Assembly (NCBI RefSeq): GCF_039839375.1
Contig: NZ_JBDOQU010000002.1
Span: 62,001 to 126,000 of the forward strand
Direction of reading: 5' to 3'
DNA length: 64,000 nucleotides
Source of the DNA: JBDOQU01 sp039839375
GTDB lineage: Bacteria > Pseudomonadota > Alphaproteobacteria > DSM-16000 > Inquilinaceae
Both the position numbers and the translations under genes were made by a program. The notes under the pieces were generated by a model. It made no database searches. It was not told the DNA's origin and saw only the letters and a list, made by a program, of their open reading frames with translations. Shown one piece after another: positions 42,609-49,931 of this stretch. Every line of letters begins with the position of its first letter. Position 1 is the stretch's first letter.

Positions 42609-43379
42609 CGAAGCCGGTCAGCTCCGCCGCGCCGTGATTTAGGATGTCCGTGCCGCAGCACAGAAAATCGATCCCATCTATCCTTTCGATTCTTCTGGGT
42701 CTTTCGAGCGCGGGAAGGTCCGTTCTTCTTGATAGTCGCCGTCTACCTTCTGGATTTTAACGGAACCGCCCGCTTTGCCGAGCGCGTCGGCTAACGCGCC
42801 ACCTTTGGTGGCTTCGTCTTTAGTTGATCGTCGAGGCCGACGAAACCTATTTCGGTAGCGCGAGACCCCGCACGTATCAGCGCAGCGCAAGGGCCGTCCC
42901 TTCACGAAGCGCGGCAAGGGCGGGCCGGCCAACAAGCGCGCCGTGGTTGCCCTGGTCGAGCGCGGCGGCGAAGTCCGTATGTTCCACGTCCAGCACGCCA
43001 CAGCCGCCAATGTCCGCGACGTGCTGGTTCGCAATGTGTCGCGCGAGTCGATCCTCTATACCGACGAAGGTCGCCTCTACACCGTGACCGGAAAGGAGTT
43101 CGCCGACCACCAGACCGCGAAGCACTCGGCTGGCGAGTACGTTCGCGGCGTCGTCCACTCCAACACGGTCGAGAACGTCCTCTCCGTTTTCAAGCGCGGC
43201 ATGAAGGGCGTCTATCAGCATTGCGGCGAAGCCCATCTTCACCGCTACCTCGCGGAGTTCGGTTTCCGCCATAACCACCGCAGCGGCTTGGGCTTCTCCG
43301 ACAAGGAGCGCGTTGCCCTGATGGTGGCCGGCATCGAAGGCAAGCGCCTCACCTATCGGCGGACTGACGAAGCCGCTCA
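42602..43379. repeat. Segment bracketed by a 15-bp direct repeat
   Basis: GGACTGACGAAGCCG occurs at 42602-42616, across the rlmI stop codon, and again at 43361-43375, near the end of the IS1595 transposase remnant. With one mismatch the match extends to 18 of 19 bases. The two copies are in the same orientation and enclose the gene fragment and the damaged transposase. No terminal inverted repeats were found. Confidence 0.7.
42678..42824 (-). pseudogene. C-terminal fragment of a small gene cut by the IS1595 remnant
   Basis: On the minus strand about 48 codons encode TKDEATKGGALADALGKAGG, then VKIQKVDGDYQEERTFPRSKD and a stop at 42678. This has the composition of real protein, but upstream of about 42824 the frame runs into sequence antisense to the transposase, so the original start is missing. 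The fragment matches no family I can name. Its junction with the IS marks one edge of the insertion or a later deletion. Confidence 0.4.
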
Positions 43380-43386
43380 CGCCTAA
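42824..43386 (+). pseudogene. IS1595-family transposase remnant, frameshifted and 5'-truncated
   Basis: The sequence starts with VEADETYFG in one frame, the first catalytic Asp block of IS1595/ISXO2-like DDE transposases. It then shifts frame near 42875-42890 and continues as RKGRPFTKRGKGG, ALVERGGEVRMFHV, ESILYTDEGRLY (second Asp), HSNTVENVLSVFKRGMKGVYQH (acidic third position) and LHRYLAEFGFRHNHR to a stop at 43386. The zinc-ribbon N-terminal region is missing. No inverted repeats are visible. It is therefore inactive, and marks the left edge of the AT-richer islet. Confidence 0.85.
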
Positions 43387-43448
43387 GCAGAAAGCCAAGA
43401 ACTTCGTGCGCTGGCGAAAGAACTTCCTCCGATAACAAGGACTGGAAC

Positions 43449-44087
43449 CTAATTTCGCGCGGCTACACCCGCTTTCTTCAGAAGGCGCGGTTTCGTTTCG
43501 TAAAGACGGTCGATAAGATAATACAGACCGTGGCATGTAGTCACAATCATGTGAGAAAGGAGAATATTTACAAGGAAAATCGTAGCCATTCCTAGTGCTG
43601 GCGCGACATTGTCCAGAATCCAAGATGCTACCTGCGTTATAAGCCCAGTGTCCAGAACGAGCCAAATGTTAACGCCCGATATCGTCACCAGCATTATCGC
43701 CGCGATCGATATGAACAGGGACAGAAAGGCGAGATAACCGAACATTGAGCACACATATTGTCGGCGTGTCAGGTACTCCCGGTCGCCACTCGGGGCGATC
43801 CTAGATACCTTGCCGACTTCTATTACGTCGTCCAAATCGCCCATCGCCGATGCGAAACTCGCGACGCCAACTAACGCTGCGATATAGAAGCCGGTCAGGA
43901 CGGCCGAAAAGCTCCCGAAGCGATCCAAGAACCCGTTGTCTCCGAAATAAGCTTCGATGCTGAAAAAAAACGGGAAGGTTAAGGCGATCGCTATCGCGAG
44001 AGCAGAAATCAAGTTCCGCCTGTATACAGGTCGACCGCACTCGTCCTTCAAGACGAGATAGCGCAACGGATAGTAAAGAACATTCAT
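43449..44087 (-). CDS. Four-helix membrane protein of accessory islet
   Basis: A 212-residue membrane protein with about four hydrophobic helices: ISALAIAIALTFPFFFSIEA, FSAVLTGFYIAALVGVASFA, CSMFGYLAFLSLFISIAAIMLV and ALGMATIFLVNILLSHMIV. A charged cytoplasmic loop (VIEVGKVSRIAPSGDREYLTRRQ) lies between helices 2 and 3. No family is recognised. The gene starts 22 bases after the unrecognised 345-residue protein, with GGAG in front, so the two are co-expressed. Base composition is lower in GC than the chromosome around it, which suggests transfer. A membrane effector or sensor in a defence pair is one possibility without direct support. Confidence 0.75.
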   Translation of the reverse strand: MNVLYYPLRYLVLKDECGRPVYRRNLISALAIAIALTFPFFFSIEAYFGDNGFLDRFGSFSAVLTGFYIAALVGVASFASAMGDLDDVIEVGKVSRIAPSGDREYLTRRQYVCSMFGYLAFLSLFISIAAIMLVTISGVNIWLVLDTGLITQVASWILDNVAPALGMATIFLVNILLSHMIVTTCHGLYYLIDRLYETKPRLLKKAGVAARN

Positions 44088-44109
44088 CCAACTGAACTCC
44101 GCCGAGCGG

Positions 44110-45147
44110 TTATTCCTTGGCTATCGCGGTGGCCTTTCGTATAACTTCATCAGAAAAATCGACGCTGCACACCGGTAAGGCTACGCCGAATTGCACAAGT
44201 TCTGATCGCACAAACAGTATTTCTTTTGCCTGTTGATCCCTATCGAGCTTCACTGTTCGCTTGCGGTTATCTTCCAAACCTATATCGATGTTGAAATCCT
44301 GCCATCCGTCTTCCTTCGCACGCTCAGCGAGATTCAATATTCTCTCTCGCCAGTTCCTACTTGTGAGACTTCCTGTAACCCTGATCTTCATGACTTCATT
44401 GATCGGCTCAAACAAACCTTCCGAGTCGATGAAATCGGGTTTGGCTGGGCGCACAAGCGTTATGAAGTTGATCTGCCCATCCTTTAGCGCATTCGTCAGC
44501 GTTTCTGACTTTAAGCCTTCTGCCTTCACCACGGAATATGTCTGCTTTGTCAGCCTGTTCCGCTCGAAATCGTATCGATATTCACTCAGGGCCTTAGCGG
44601 CGATCAGCCTAGCAGCGCTCATGCTGATGCCGGGAATTTCCTCAAGCGCAGCTCGAAATACGCCACGCTCGATTTGGGTATCGTGAATGACTAGGTGGGC
44701 CGAAACCGACTGTTCTTCGTCTTTCTGCTTCACGGACTCTCTCACCGTGACCTTTCTTCCCGCCTGCGCCCTGGCCTTCTTTCGATACGCCGGCTCTGCC
44801 GCATTCGGGCTTGCCCGGTGAAACAGCATCACAAGCGCTTTTTGCCGCGGCCTGTGTTCGACGGCCATTAGCTCGATGATGTCACCGTTTGGCTGAACAT
44901 CCATGGCCTGTTCGGCGTCAATGCACTCTTGAAGCGCGTCGCGAATACTGTACTCGCTAGGATCCGCGCTAAGCGGTAGGTAAGGAGCCCCCTTGTGGCG
45001 CGGTGCAAACGTGATGTTGTAGCGGCGGAAAAACCGCGAATGCTTCTCTAGAAACAAATCTGCCCCCCAGCAACGTATGCTGGCATCATTCCGCGTAACT
45101 GCCCTAGAGTCCACTCTTAGGTTTGGGGCAATCGGGGGCCGACCCAT
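44110..45147 (-). CDS. Unrecognised 345-residue protein of accessory islet
   Basis: A soluble 345-residue protein in AT-richer DNA. The N-terminal half has SRFFRRYNITFAPRHKG and an acidic segment, the middle has strands such as SAHLVIHDTQIERGVF, followed by EEIPGISMSAARLIAAKALSEY, and the C-terminal half contains QINFITLVRP and MKIRVTGSLTSRNWRERIL. No catalytic motif or named domain is evident to me. ATG 45147 is the outermost start; a GTG at 45114 is possible. Its 5' end overlaps the 54-residue frame upstream, and the membrane-protein gene follows after 22 bases. The pairing of a soluble protein with a membrane protein resembles several two-gene phage-defence sets, but no homology was established. 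Confidence 0.65.
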   Translation of the reverse strand: MGRPPIAPNLRVDSRAVTRNDASIRCWGADLFLEKHSRFFRRYNITFAPRHKGAPYLPLSADPSEYSIRDALQECIDAEQAMDVQPNGDIIELMAVEHRPRQKALVMLFHRASPNAAEPAYRKKARAQAGRKVTVRESVKQKDEEQSVSAHLVIHDTQIERGVFRAALEEIPGISMSAARLIAAKALSEYRYDFERNRLTKQTYSVVKAEGLKSETLTNALKDGQINFITLVRPAKPDFIDSEGLFEPINEVMKIRVTGSLTSRNWRERILNLAERAKEDGWQDFNIDIGLEDNRKRTVKLDRDQQAKEILFVRSELVQFGVALPVCSVDFSDEVIRKATAIAKE

Positions 45148-45268
45148 TGTCAGGCAGATTGGGTCGTTTCGCCTCCTCTGCGGTTCTGGGTTTGGGCGGC
45201 GTCTTCACCAGCCGCTCCATGATGCGCTTGGCTTGTTCCAGGTTCTCGTCTTTATCGGTGTCCGACAT
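45104..45268 (-). CDS. Small 54-residue charged protein, start overlapping divergent gene
   Basis: A 55-codon frame: MSDTDKDENLEQAKRIMERL, then VKTPPKPRTAEEAKRPN and a Pro/Ser-rich tail. The pattern AKRIMERLVKTPPKP recalls short uncharacterised proteins that I have seen near accessory genes, without known function. Its ATG (45266-45268) shares bases with the ATG of the divergent HEPN-like gene (45267-45269) in one CATG. Its 3' end overlaps the 345-residue gene by 44 bases in another frame. It could be a leader peptide or antitoxin-like protein. Confidence 0.55.
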   Translation of the reverse strand: MSDTDKDENLEQAKRIMERLVKTPPKPRTAEEAKRPNLPDNGSAPDCPKPKSGL

Positions 45269-45836
45269 GGCTTGCAGAATCCCTGAGAATATCGACCCGC
45301 TGTTGGTCAGCCTCACCGGAGCCATCGTGACATGGTGGGGCAGGATAGAGGGCATCCTGTTTCGCGACCTGATGTTCACGAGACGCCATCCGGCCACCCG
45401 GCACATTATCGAGAAAGACCCCTTCCCGGTGTCCGCAAAGCCTCTAATCCGTCAATGGGCCAAATGTCGCCGCGCCATTTTTGCGGACAACCCCGTGAAG
45501 TTACAGCGCACGGAAGACATTCGACAGCGCCTGTCTGACGCTTCAGAAGAGCGAAACATGATCGTCCATGGCTTCTGGCCCTATGGGGACGACGACCCAG
45601 AATCAATCACGATCCAGAGAGTCAAGCCCAAGAAGAAGACAGATATCTTGGCCTTTGACAGTTACATTGCTACCGTAGAAAAGCTAAATAACCTCAACGA
45701 GAGGCTAATTTTTCTATACCACGAGACGTTGCCTGAGATGGTCAACTACGCTTTTTCTCCAGACGGACGTTCCAAAGCCGGCAAAGATCAAGAACAAGCG
45801 ACTCATACTCCCCGTCTTCCATCCGCCAGTCTCTAA
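45267..45836 (+). CDS. HEPN-like protein with R-x4-H motif, accessory islet
   Basis: A 189-residue protein, mostly helical. It contains ERNMIVHG with Arg96 and His101, which fits the R-x4-6-H motif of HEPN ribonucleases. It is preceded by a helix (TEDIRQRLSDAS) and followed by GFWPYGDD and long helices, arranged like HEPN bundles in proteins that respond to infection or act as toxins. The motif alone is also present in inactive relatives, so RNase activity is inference. ATG 45267 is the first start of good coding character. It is divergent from the two-gene pair, sharing its start bases with the 54-residue frame. Its last 30 codons overlap a weaker frame on the other strand. Confidence 0.65.
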   Translation: MACRIPENIDPLLVSLTGAIVTWWGRIEGILFRDLMFTRRHPATRHIIEKDPFPVSAKPLIRQWAKCRRAIFADNPVKLQRTEDIRQRLSDASEERNMIVHGFWPYGDDDPESITIQRVKPKKKTDILAFDSYIATVEKLNNLNERLIFLYHETLPEMVNYAFSPDGRSKAGKDQEQATHTPRLPSASL

Positions 45837-45927
45837 TCAAGATTGCCACCTCACGGTAGCGGGGAATCTCGTCAAGGCTGATGTCGTCAGCGCCAGCCTG
45901 TCGATGCGTATGGTTATCCGACTCCAT
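45742..45927 (-). CDS. Possible 61-residue protein, convergent with HEPN-like gene
   Basis: A frame starting MESDNHTHRQAGADDISLDEI and continuing YREVAILIRDWRMEDGEYESL to a Lys/Arg-rich end. The amino-acid composition looks like real protein, but the frame overlaps the last 95 bases of the HEPN-like gene on the other strand and no relative is known. One of the two overlapping ends may be spurious. A longer start at 45939 is also open. Confidence 0.35.
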   Translation of the reverse strand: MESDNHTHRQAGADDISLDEIPRYREVAILIRDWRMEDGEYESLVLDLCRLWNVRLEKKRS

Positions 45928-45991
45928 CGCTTTTCTCAAGTATATAATTAGGCATTATTTCTTATGTTCTCCACTGGTATAGCTGAAGCGT

Positions 45992-47383
45992 TCAGCCGCC
46001 GTTCGACGCCGGCAGCACCAGTTCGAAGACCGTGCCGCGCGCGGTGCTTTCCCGGAGGCGCAGATCGCCCTTGTGTGCGACCAGTATTTCCCGCGCGATG
46101 GCGAGGCCGAGGCCCGTGCCGCCTGCGCGCGCCGTGCCCGCGAAAGGCTGGAAGAGATGGTCCCGCGCCCGTGGCGGCAGGCCCGGCCCGTCATCGGCGA
46201 CGGTGAGCATGACGGCGTCCGGCGTTGTTTCCGCGCCGACGGTCACCGTCCCGGCCCCAGCCTGGAAGGCGTTGCGGCCCAGATTGACCAGCGCGCGCAG
46301 CAACTGTTCCCGGTCCGCGGTCAGCGTCAGCGCGTCGGGCACATCGTTGACCCAGCGGGCGAGACCCTGCCGGACCGTCGTCGCATCCGCCTCGGCCGAA
46401 TCGACCAGCGCGCGGGCCGGGAAGTCCGTCCGGCGGAGCGGCGGCGCGTTCTCCCGCGTGTAGGCCAGCGTGTGCTGGCACAGCTCCACCGCGCGGTTGA
46501 TCGATTCCAGCAGCCGGGGCGTCGTCCGCTTCACCTCCGGATCGTCTGACAAGCCCAGCCGCTCTGAGAGCAGGGCGGCAGTGGAAAGAATGTTCCGCAA
46601 ATCGTGGTTGATCTTGGTGATGCCGGTGCCCAGCGCCGCCAGCCTTTCCTTCTGCTTCAGCGCGCCGCGCAGCGCGATCTGCATGTCGTGGAGCTGCCGC
46701 TGGGCGACCCCGATCTCATCCGACCGGCCGGAGGGTCGGATGATGGTGTCGCCATCCTCCGGATTCTCCCGGAACGCCACCATCTTCTCGGTCAGCCGCG
46801 TCATCGGCACGACCAGCATCCGGTGCAGCGACAGGAAGACGAGCCCGGCGGTGAACAGCGAGATGACGATGGAGAGGCCGAGGATGCGGTTGGAGTAATC
46901 CACCATCCCGGCCCTGAGAGGCGCTTCGTCCAGCACCAGCTCGACATAGGCCTCCGGGTCGCGCGGCGACATGCCGATCAGCCGGATCACCCGGTCGCCG
47001 CCGTTGAACAGCGTGTCGAAGGCATCGACGATCAGCCGGGCGGGCGACCGCTCGCGGAGGTCGACCGCATCGGTCGGCGTCGCCGGGGCCGGGGCCATGC
47101 CCAGCATGTAGGTGTCCTCGCCCGGCTTGCGCAGATCGATGACATAGGCGCCGACATGGTTCAGCAGCTCCTGCTCGATCTCCGGCGTCACCATGCCTTC
47201 CGGCGCGGCGGCGACGGACAGCGCCGCCAGGTGCCCGGCCGCCAGCTTCTCCTCCAGCCAGGTCAGGCGGAAACGCGCGATGGAGGGCGTGTAGATCAGC
47301 ACCTCCGCCAGCATCACGAAGAAGATCGTGAAAACCAGCAGCCGCGCGGAAAGGCTGCGGGCGGTGGCGGAAAGCGCCGTCAT
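45992..47383 (-). CDS. Membrane sensor histidine kinase
   Basis: A 463-residue sensor kinase. Helix one is at about 12-32 (LLVFTIFFVMLAEVLIYT) and helix two at about 170-190 (ILGLSIVISLFTAGLVFLSL), with a periplasmic domain between. A HAMP segment follows. The phospho-acceptor is the His of KINHDLRNILSTAALL. The catalytic domain shows LVNLGRNAFQAG (N-box), VADDGPGLP (G1) and GGTGLGLAIAREI (G2). No response regulator gene adjoins it, so its partner is elsewhere. ATG 47383 overlaps the PAP2 stop (ATGA), so kinase and phosphatase are co-translated and may report on envelope or lipid state. Confidence 0.9.
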   Translation of the reverse strand: MTALSATARSLSARLLVFTIFFVMLAEVLIYTPSIARFRLTWLEEKLAAGHLAALSVAAAPEGMVTPEIEQELLNHVGAYVIDLRKPGEDTYMLGMAPAPATPTDAVDLRERSPARLIVDAFDTLFNGGDRVIRLIGMSPRDPEAYVELVLDEAPLRAGMVDYSNRILGLSIVISLFTAGLVFLSLHRMLVVPMTRLTEKMVAFRENPEDGDTIIRPSGRSDEIGVAQRQLHDMQIALRGALKQKERLAALGTGITKINHDLRNILSTAALLSERLGLSDDPEVKRTTPRLLESINRAVELCQHTLAYTRENAPPLRRTDFPARALVDSAEADATTVRQGLARWVNDVPDALTLTADREQLLRALVNLGRNAFQAGAGTVTVGAETTPDAVMLTVADDGPGLPPRARDHLFQPFAGTARAGGTGLGLAIAREILVAHKGDLRLRESTARGTVFELVLPASNGG

Positions 47384-48138
47384 TCCGGCCGCTTCGCCCG
47401 GCGGCGCATGTCGAACCAGGCGGCCGCGACCCAGCAGAACATCGCCCAGGCCGCCCCGGCGCACCAGCCGGCCAGCACGTCCGACGGCCAGTGGACGCCG
47501 AGATAGATCCGGCTCACCCCCACCAGCACCGTCACGATCGCCGCCATCGCCAGGATGAACGCCGCCGCCCGGCGCTTCTCCTGCGTCTGGGCGAGCATCA
47601 CGCCCAGCGTCAGGTAGGTGACGGCGGACATCATGGCGTGGCCGCTGGGGAAGCTGGCGGTGAAGACGTCGGCCAGGGGGGAGACCAGTTCCGGACGCGG
47701 ACGGCCGAAGCCGATCTTCAGGAGGGAGTTGAGCGCCGTTCCGCCGGCCACGGAGACCGCGACCAGCATCGCCTCGGCCCGCTCCCGGACCATCAGCAGG
47801 TAGCCGATGGCGGCCAGCGAGACGAGCCACAGCACGGCGTAGCCGCCCAGTGAGGTGATGTCGCGGGCCGCCTCCTCCAGCCAGTGCGGGCCCAGAGGGT
47901 TCGACATGTCGCCGGGAACCCGCATGGCCAGCAGCACAGCCTCGTCCCAGCCATGGGTCTCGCCCTCCAGCACCTCCTCGGAAAGCTGGACGAAGAAGGC
48001 GAAGGCCCCGATCCCGAACAGCGCGACCAGCGGCAGCCCGCCCATCGCCATCAGGGCCTTCAGGGACTTTCGGACAAGGATCGAGAGCGTCGGATAGATC
48101 GGCGGCAAGAGGAGAGGCCCCGAATCGTGGAAGGACAA
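47380..48138 (-). CDS. PAP2-family membrane phosphatase
   Basis: A 252-residue inner-membrane phosphatase of the PAP2 superfamily. The three signature blocks are KIGFGRPRP, SFPSGHAMM and SRIYLGVHWPSDV, with the catalytic His residues in the second and third. Five or six hydrophobic helices surround them. Substrates in the family are phosphatidic acid, undecaprenyl pyrophosphate or other lipid phosphates. The frame starts with TTG 48138; an ATG at 48051 just before the first helix is an alternative. It is coupled to the histidine kinase by a four-base overlap, an unusual pairing. It lies 60 bases downstream of the nucleoside-recognition gene's end. Confidence 0.88.
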   Translation of the reverse strand: MSFHDSGPLLLPPIYPTLSILVRKSLKALMAMGGLPLVALFGIGAFAFFVQLSEEVLEGETHGWDEAVLLAMRVPGDMSNPLGPHWLEEAARDITSLGGYAVLWLVSLAAIGYLLMVRERAEAMLVAVSVAGGTALNSLLKIGFGRPRPELVSPLADVFTASFPSGHAMMSAVTYLTLGVMLAQTQEKRRAAAFILAMAAIVTVLVGVSRIYLGVHWPSDVLAGWCAGAAWAMFCWVAAAWFDMRRRAKRPE

Positions 48139-48198
48139 TCCAGTTCTACCGGGCTTTCCGTGCCGGGTGAAAGGGATAGCGCAACCCGCCCGGCGCTT

Positions 48199-49170
48199 CT
48201 ATTGCCCGGCGGGAGATTTCTCCCCGAACATCCACAGGAAAAACTTCCTGTCCGGAATCCGCAAGATGAGCCGTGCGATCAGCGCCGTCGCGGCCACTGC
48301 GAAGATCATCCGGCCGACGAGGATGGCGGTGAAATCGGCGCCGAGCGCCATGACGAGGAGCGTGTCCTCAATGATGCCATGGGCGAACCCCATGAAGACG
48401 CAGGACAGGAAAATCTGGCGCGGCGCGATCCCGCCGGTGCGGGATTCGCGGATCAGCAGCCCCCCGCCATAGGAGATGCCAAGGAACATTCCGATGGCCG
48501 TGAGATGGCGTGCGTCGCCCTCTATGCCGGCAAGCCGCAGCAGCGGGTTCAGGGACGCCATCAGCAAATCCAGAAGCCCGGACAGTTTCAGAAGTTCAAG
48601 CCCCCAGGCCAGCACCACGAGGATGACCAGCATCGTCACCGCGGTCTCGAACAGGCCCTGGAGGAAGCCCATCCAGTCGGTGGTTTCGCTCATCGGGATC
48701 CAGGCGGGATCGAGAGGTTGGGCGAGCCAGCCGGTGGCGGCCAGGATCTGATGCAGCAGCGCGGCGTAGATCATGCCGCCGGCGATCCGGATAAGCGTCG
48801 TGACGAGGAATCCCGGCCCGGCCTTCTGGACGATCTTCTGTTCGATGGGCAGGCCGTGCGCGAACAGCAGAAGCGCCGAGAGGACCGAGATGTCGGCGAC
48901 GGTCAAGGACGATGCCGGCGCCAGGGTGAAGATCATCGGGACCGCACCCCAGACGCCGACGAGCATCCCGGTGAGCAGGGCGAGCCCCAGTTCCGCCGGC
49001 AGCCCGTAGAACCCCATGATTGGCGCGAGCAGCGGGGACACGGCCTCGATCACGCCCAGGCGCATCAGCAGTTCGGCCGCGATGGTCACCGGAACGACGA
49101 TCCGGATGAGCGTCCAGTAGACATCCAGCGTGTCCAGCGTCTTGCGCGCGATTTTTCCGATGAGCGCCAT
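48199..49170 (-). CDS. Nucleoside-recognition (Gate) domain membrane protein
   Basis: A 323-residue membrane protein with about eight helices and two Gate-like halves. The first half has DVYWTLIRIVVPVTIAAELLM and LAPIMGFYGLPAELGLALLTGMLVG. The second has GLLDLLMASLNPLLRLAGI and MFLGISYGGGLLIRESRTGGI. This matches the nucleoside-recognition/YjiH-like family, whose transported solute is not established. ATG 49170 is preferred over a TTG three codons upstream. It is divergent from an Lrp/AsnC regulator, which may control it; amino-acid export or uptake would then be a plausible role. Confidence 0.85.
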   Translation of the reverse strand: MALIGKIARKTLDTLDVYWTLIRIVVPVTIAAELLMRLGVIEAVSPLLAPIMGFYGLPAELGLALLTGMLVGVWGAVPMIFTLAPASSLTVADISVLSALLLFAHGLPIEQKIVQKAGPGFLVTTLIRIAGGMIYAALLHQILAATGWLAQPLDPAWIPMSETTDWMGFLQGLFETAVTMLVILVVLAWGLELLKLSGLLDLLMASLNPLLRLAGIEGDARHLTAIGMFLGISYGGGLLIRESRTGGIAPRQIFLSCVFMGFAHGIIEDTLLVMALGADFTAILVGRMIFAVAATALIARLILRIPDRKFFLWMFGEKSPAGQ

Positions 49171-49288
49171 GGTGGGCAATCCCGTTGTTGCCCGAGTTTC
49201 CTACCGCGAACCTGTTCGCAGTTGTGGTCAAAGATTGCGGACTTGTGCAATTTTATTGCATCACCCGGATGAGATGAGGGCGTGGGGG

Positions 49289-49741
49289 ATGGACCAGCTC
49301 GACAGGAAGCTCCTGAACCTGCTGCAACGGGATGCTTCGCGAACCAACGCCGACATGGCCGACGAGGTCGGGCTGTCTCCCTCAAGCTGCCTGCGCCGCA
49401 TCCGCCGCCTGCGAAAGGCCGGAATCATCGACCGCATCGTGGCGATCCTGAACCCGTCCAAGGCAGGGCGTACGCTGAAGGCGCTGGTGACGGTGGAACT
49501 GAAGCTGCACGGCGAGCAGCAGATGCGCCGCTTCACCGACCGCGCGATGAAGGAGGAAGCGGTCGCGCAGATCTATGACGTTACCGGCGACATCGATGTC
49601 GTGCTGTTGCTGCGCCTCACGGACATGGAGGAGTTCGACGCGCTGTGCGACAGGCTGTTTCGCGACGATGACAATGTGGCGCGCTTCTTCACGATGATGG
49701 TGATCCGGTCGGTAAAGGAGGAAACGGCGATCCGGCTGTAG
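49289..49741 (+). CDS. Lrp/AsnC-family transcriptional regulator
   Basis: A 150-residue regulator. Residues 1-55 are the helix-turn-helix (MDQLDRKLLNLLQRDASRTN, then ADEVGLSPSSCLRRIRRLRKAGII). Residues 65-150 are the RAM ligand domain (LVTVELKLHGEQQMRRF, VAQIYDVTGDIDVVLLLRL). Lrp/AsnC proteins sense amino acids and form octamers on DNA. ATG 49289 has GAGGG upstream; an ATG five codons earlier is also possible. The gene is divergent from the nucleoside-recognition membrane gene across a 118-base gap, the usual arrangement for regulator and target. Confidence 0.92.
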   Translation: MDQLDRKLLNLLQRDASRTNADMADEVGLSPSSCLRRIRRLRKAGIIDRIVAILNPSKAGRTLKALVTVELKLHGEQQMRRFTDRAMKEEAVAQIYDVTGDIDVVLLLRLTDMEEFDALCDRLFRDDDNVARFFTMMVIRSVKEETAIRL

Positions 49742-49845
49742 CCGCCGCCCGGCGGCTACGAACGTTCCGCTCGCTACGACGATCTTGAGACCTGTCATCC
49801 GTGTCTCCAGTCTAATCTGTCACCTATCTATCCGGGTTGGACCAA

Positions 49846-49908
49846 AACCCTCACCCTCCCACCGCTTCGCGGCGGGCCCCTCCCTCTCCCGCAAGCAGGA
49901 GAGGGGAA
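49846..49908. repeat. CCCTCACCCTCCC-type intergenic repeat
   Basis: AACCCTCACCCTCCCACCGC, then GGCGGGCCCCTCCCTCTCCC and GCAGGAGAGGGG. It is almost identical to the element at 38.6 kb. It fills the gap between the convergent Lrp and flavin oxidoreductase genes and can fold on itself (CGCTTCGCGGCG), so it may act as a bidirectional terminator. Confidence 0.8.
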
Positions 49909-49931
49909 AACCACGGTTGGGATGGTCGGGA

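Noticed and set aside
43449..45147. Membrane protein plus soluble protein as the Kiwa defence pair
   Set aside because: Helix number fits KwaA, but gene order is reversed and the 345-residue protein shows no DUF4868 features that I can recognise.
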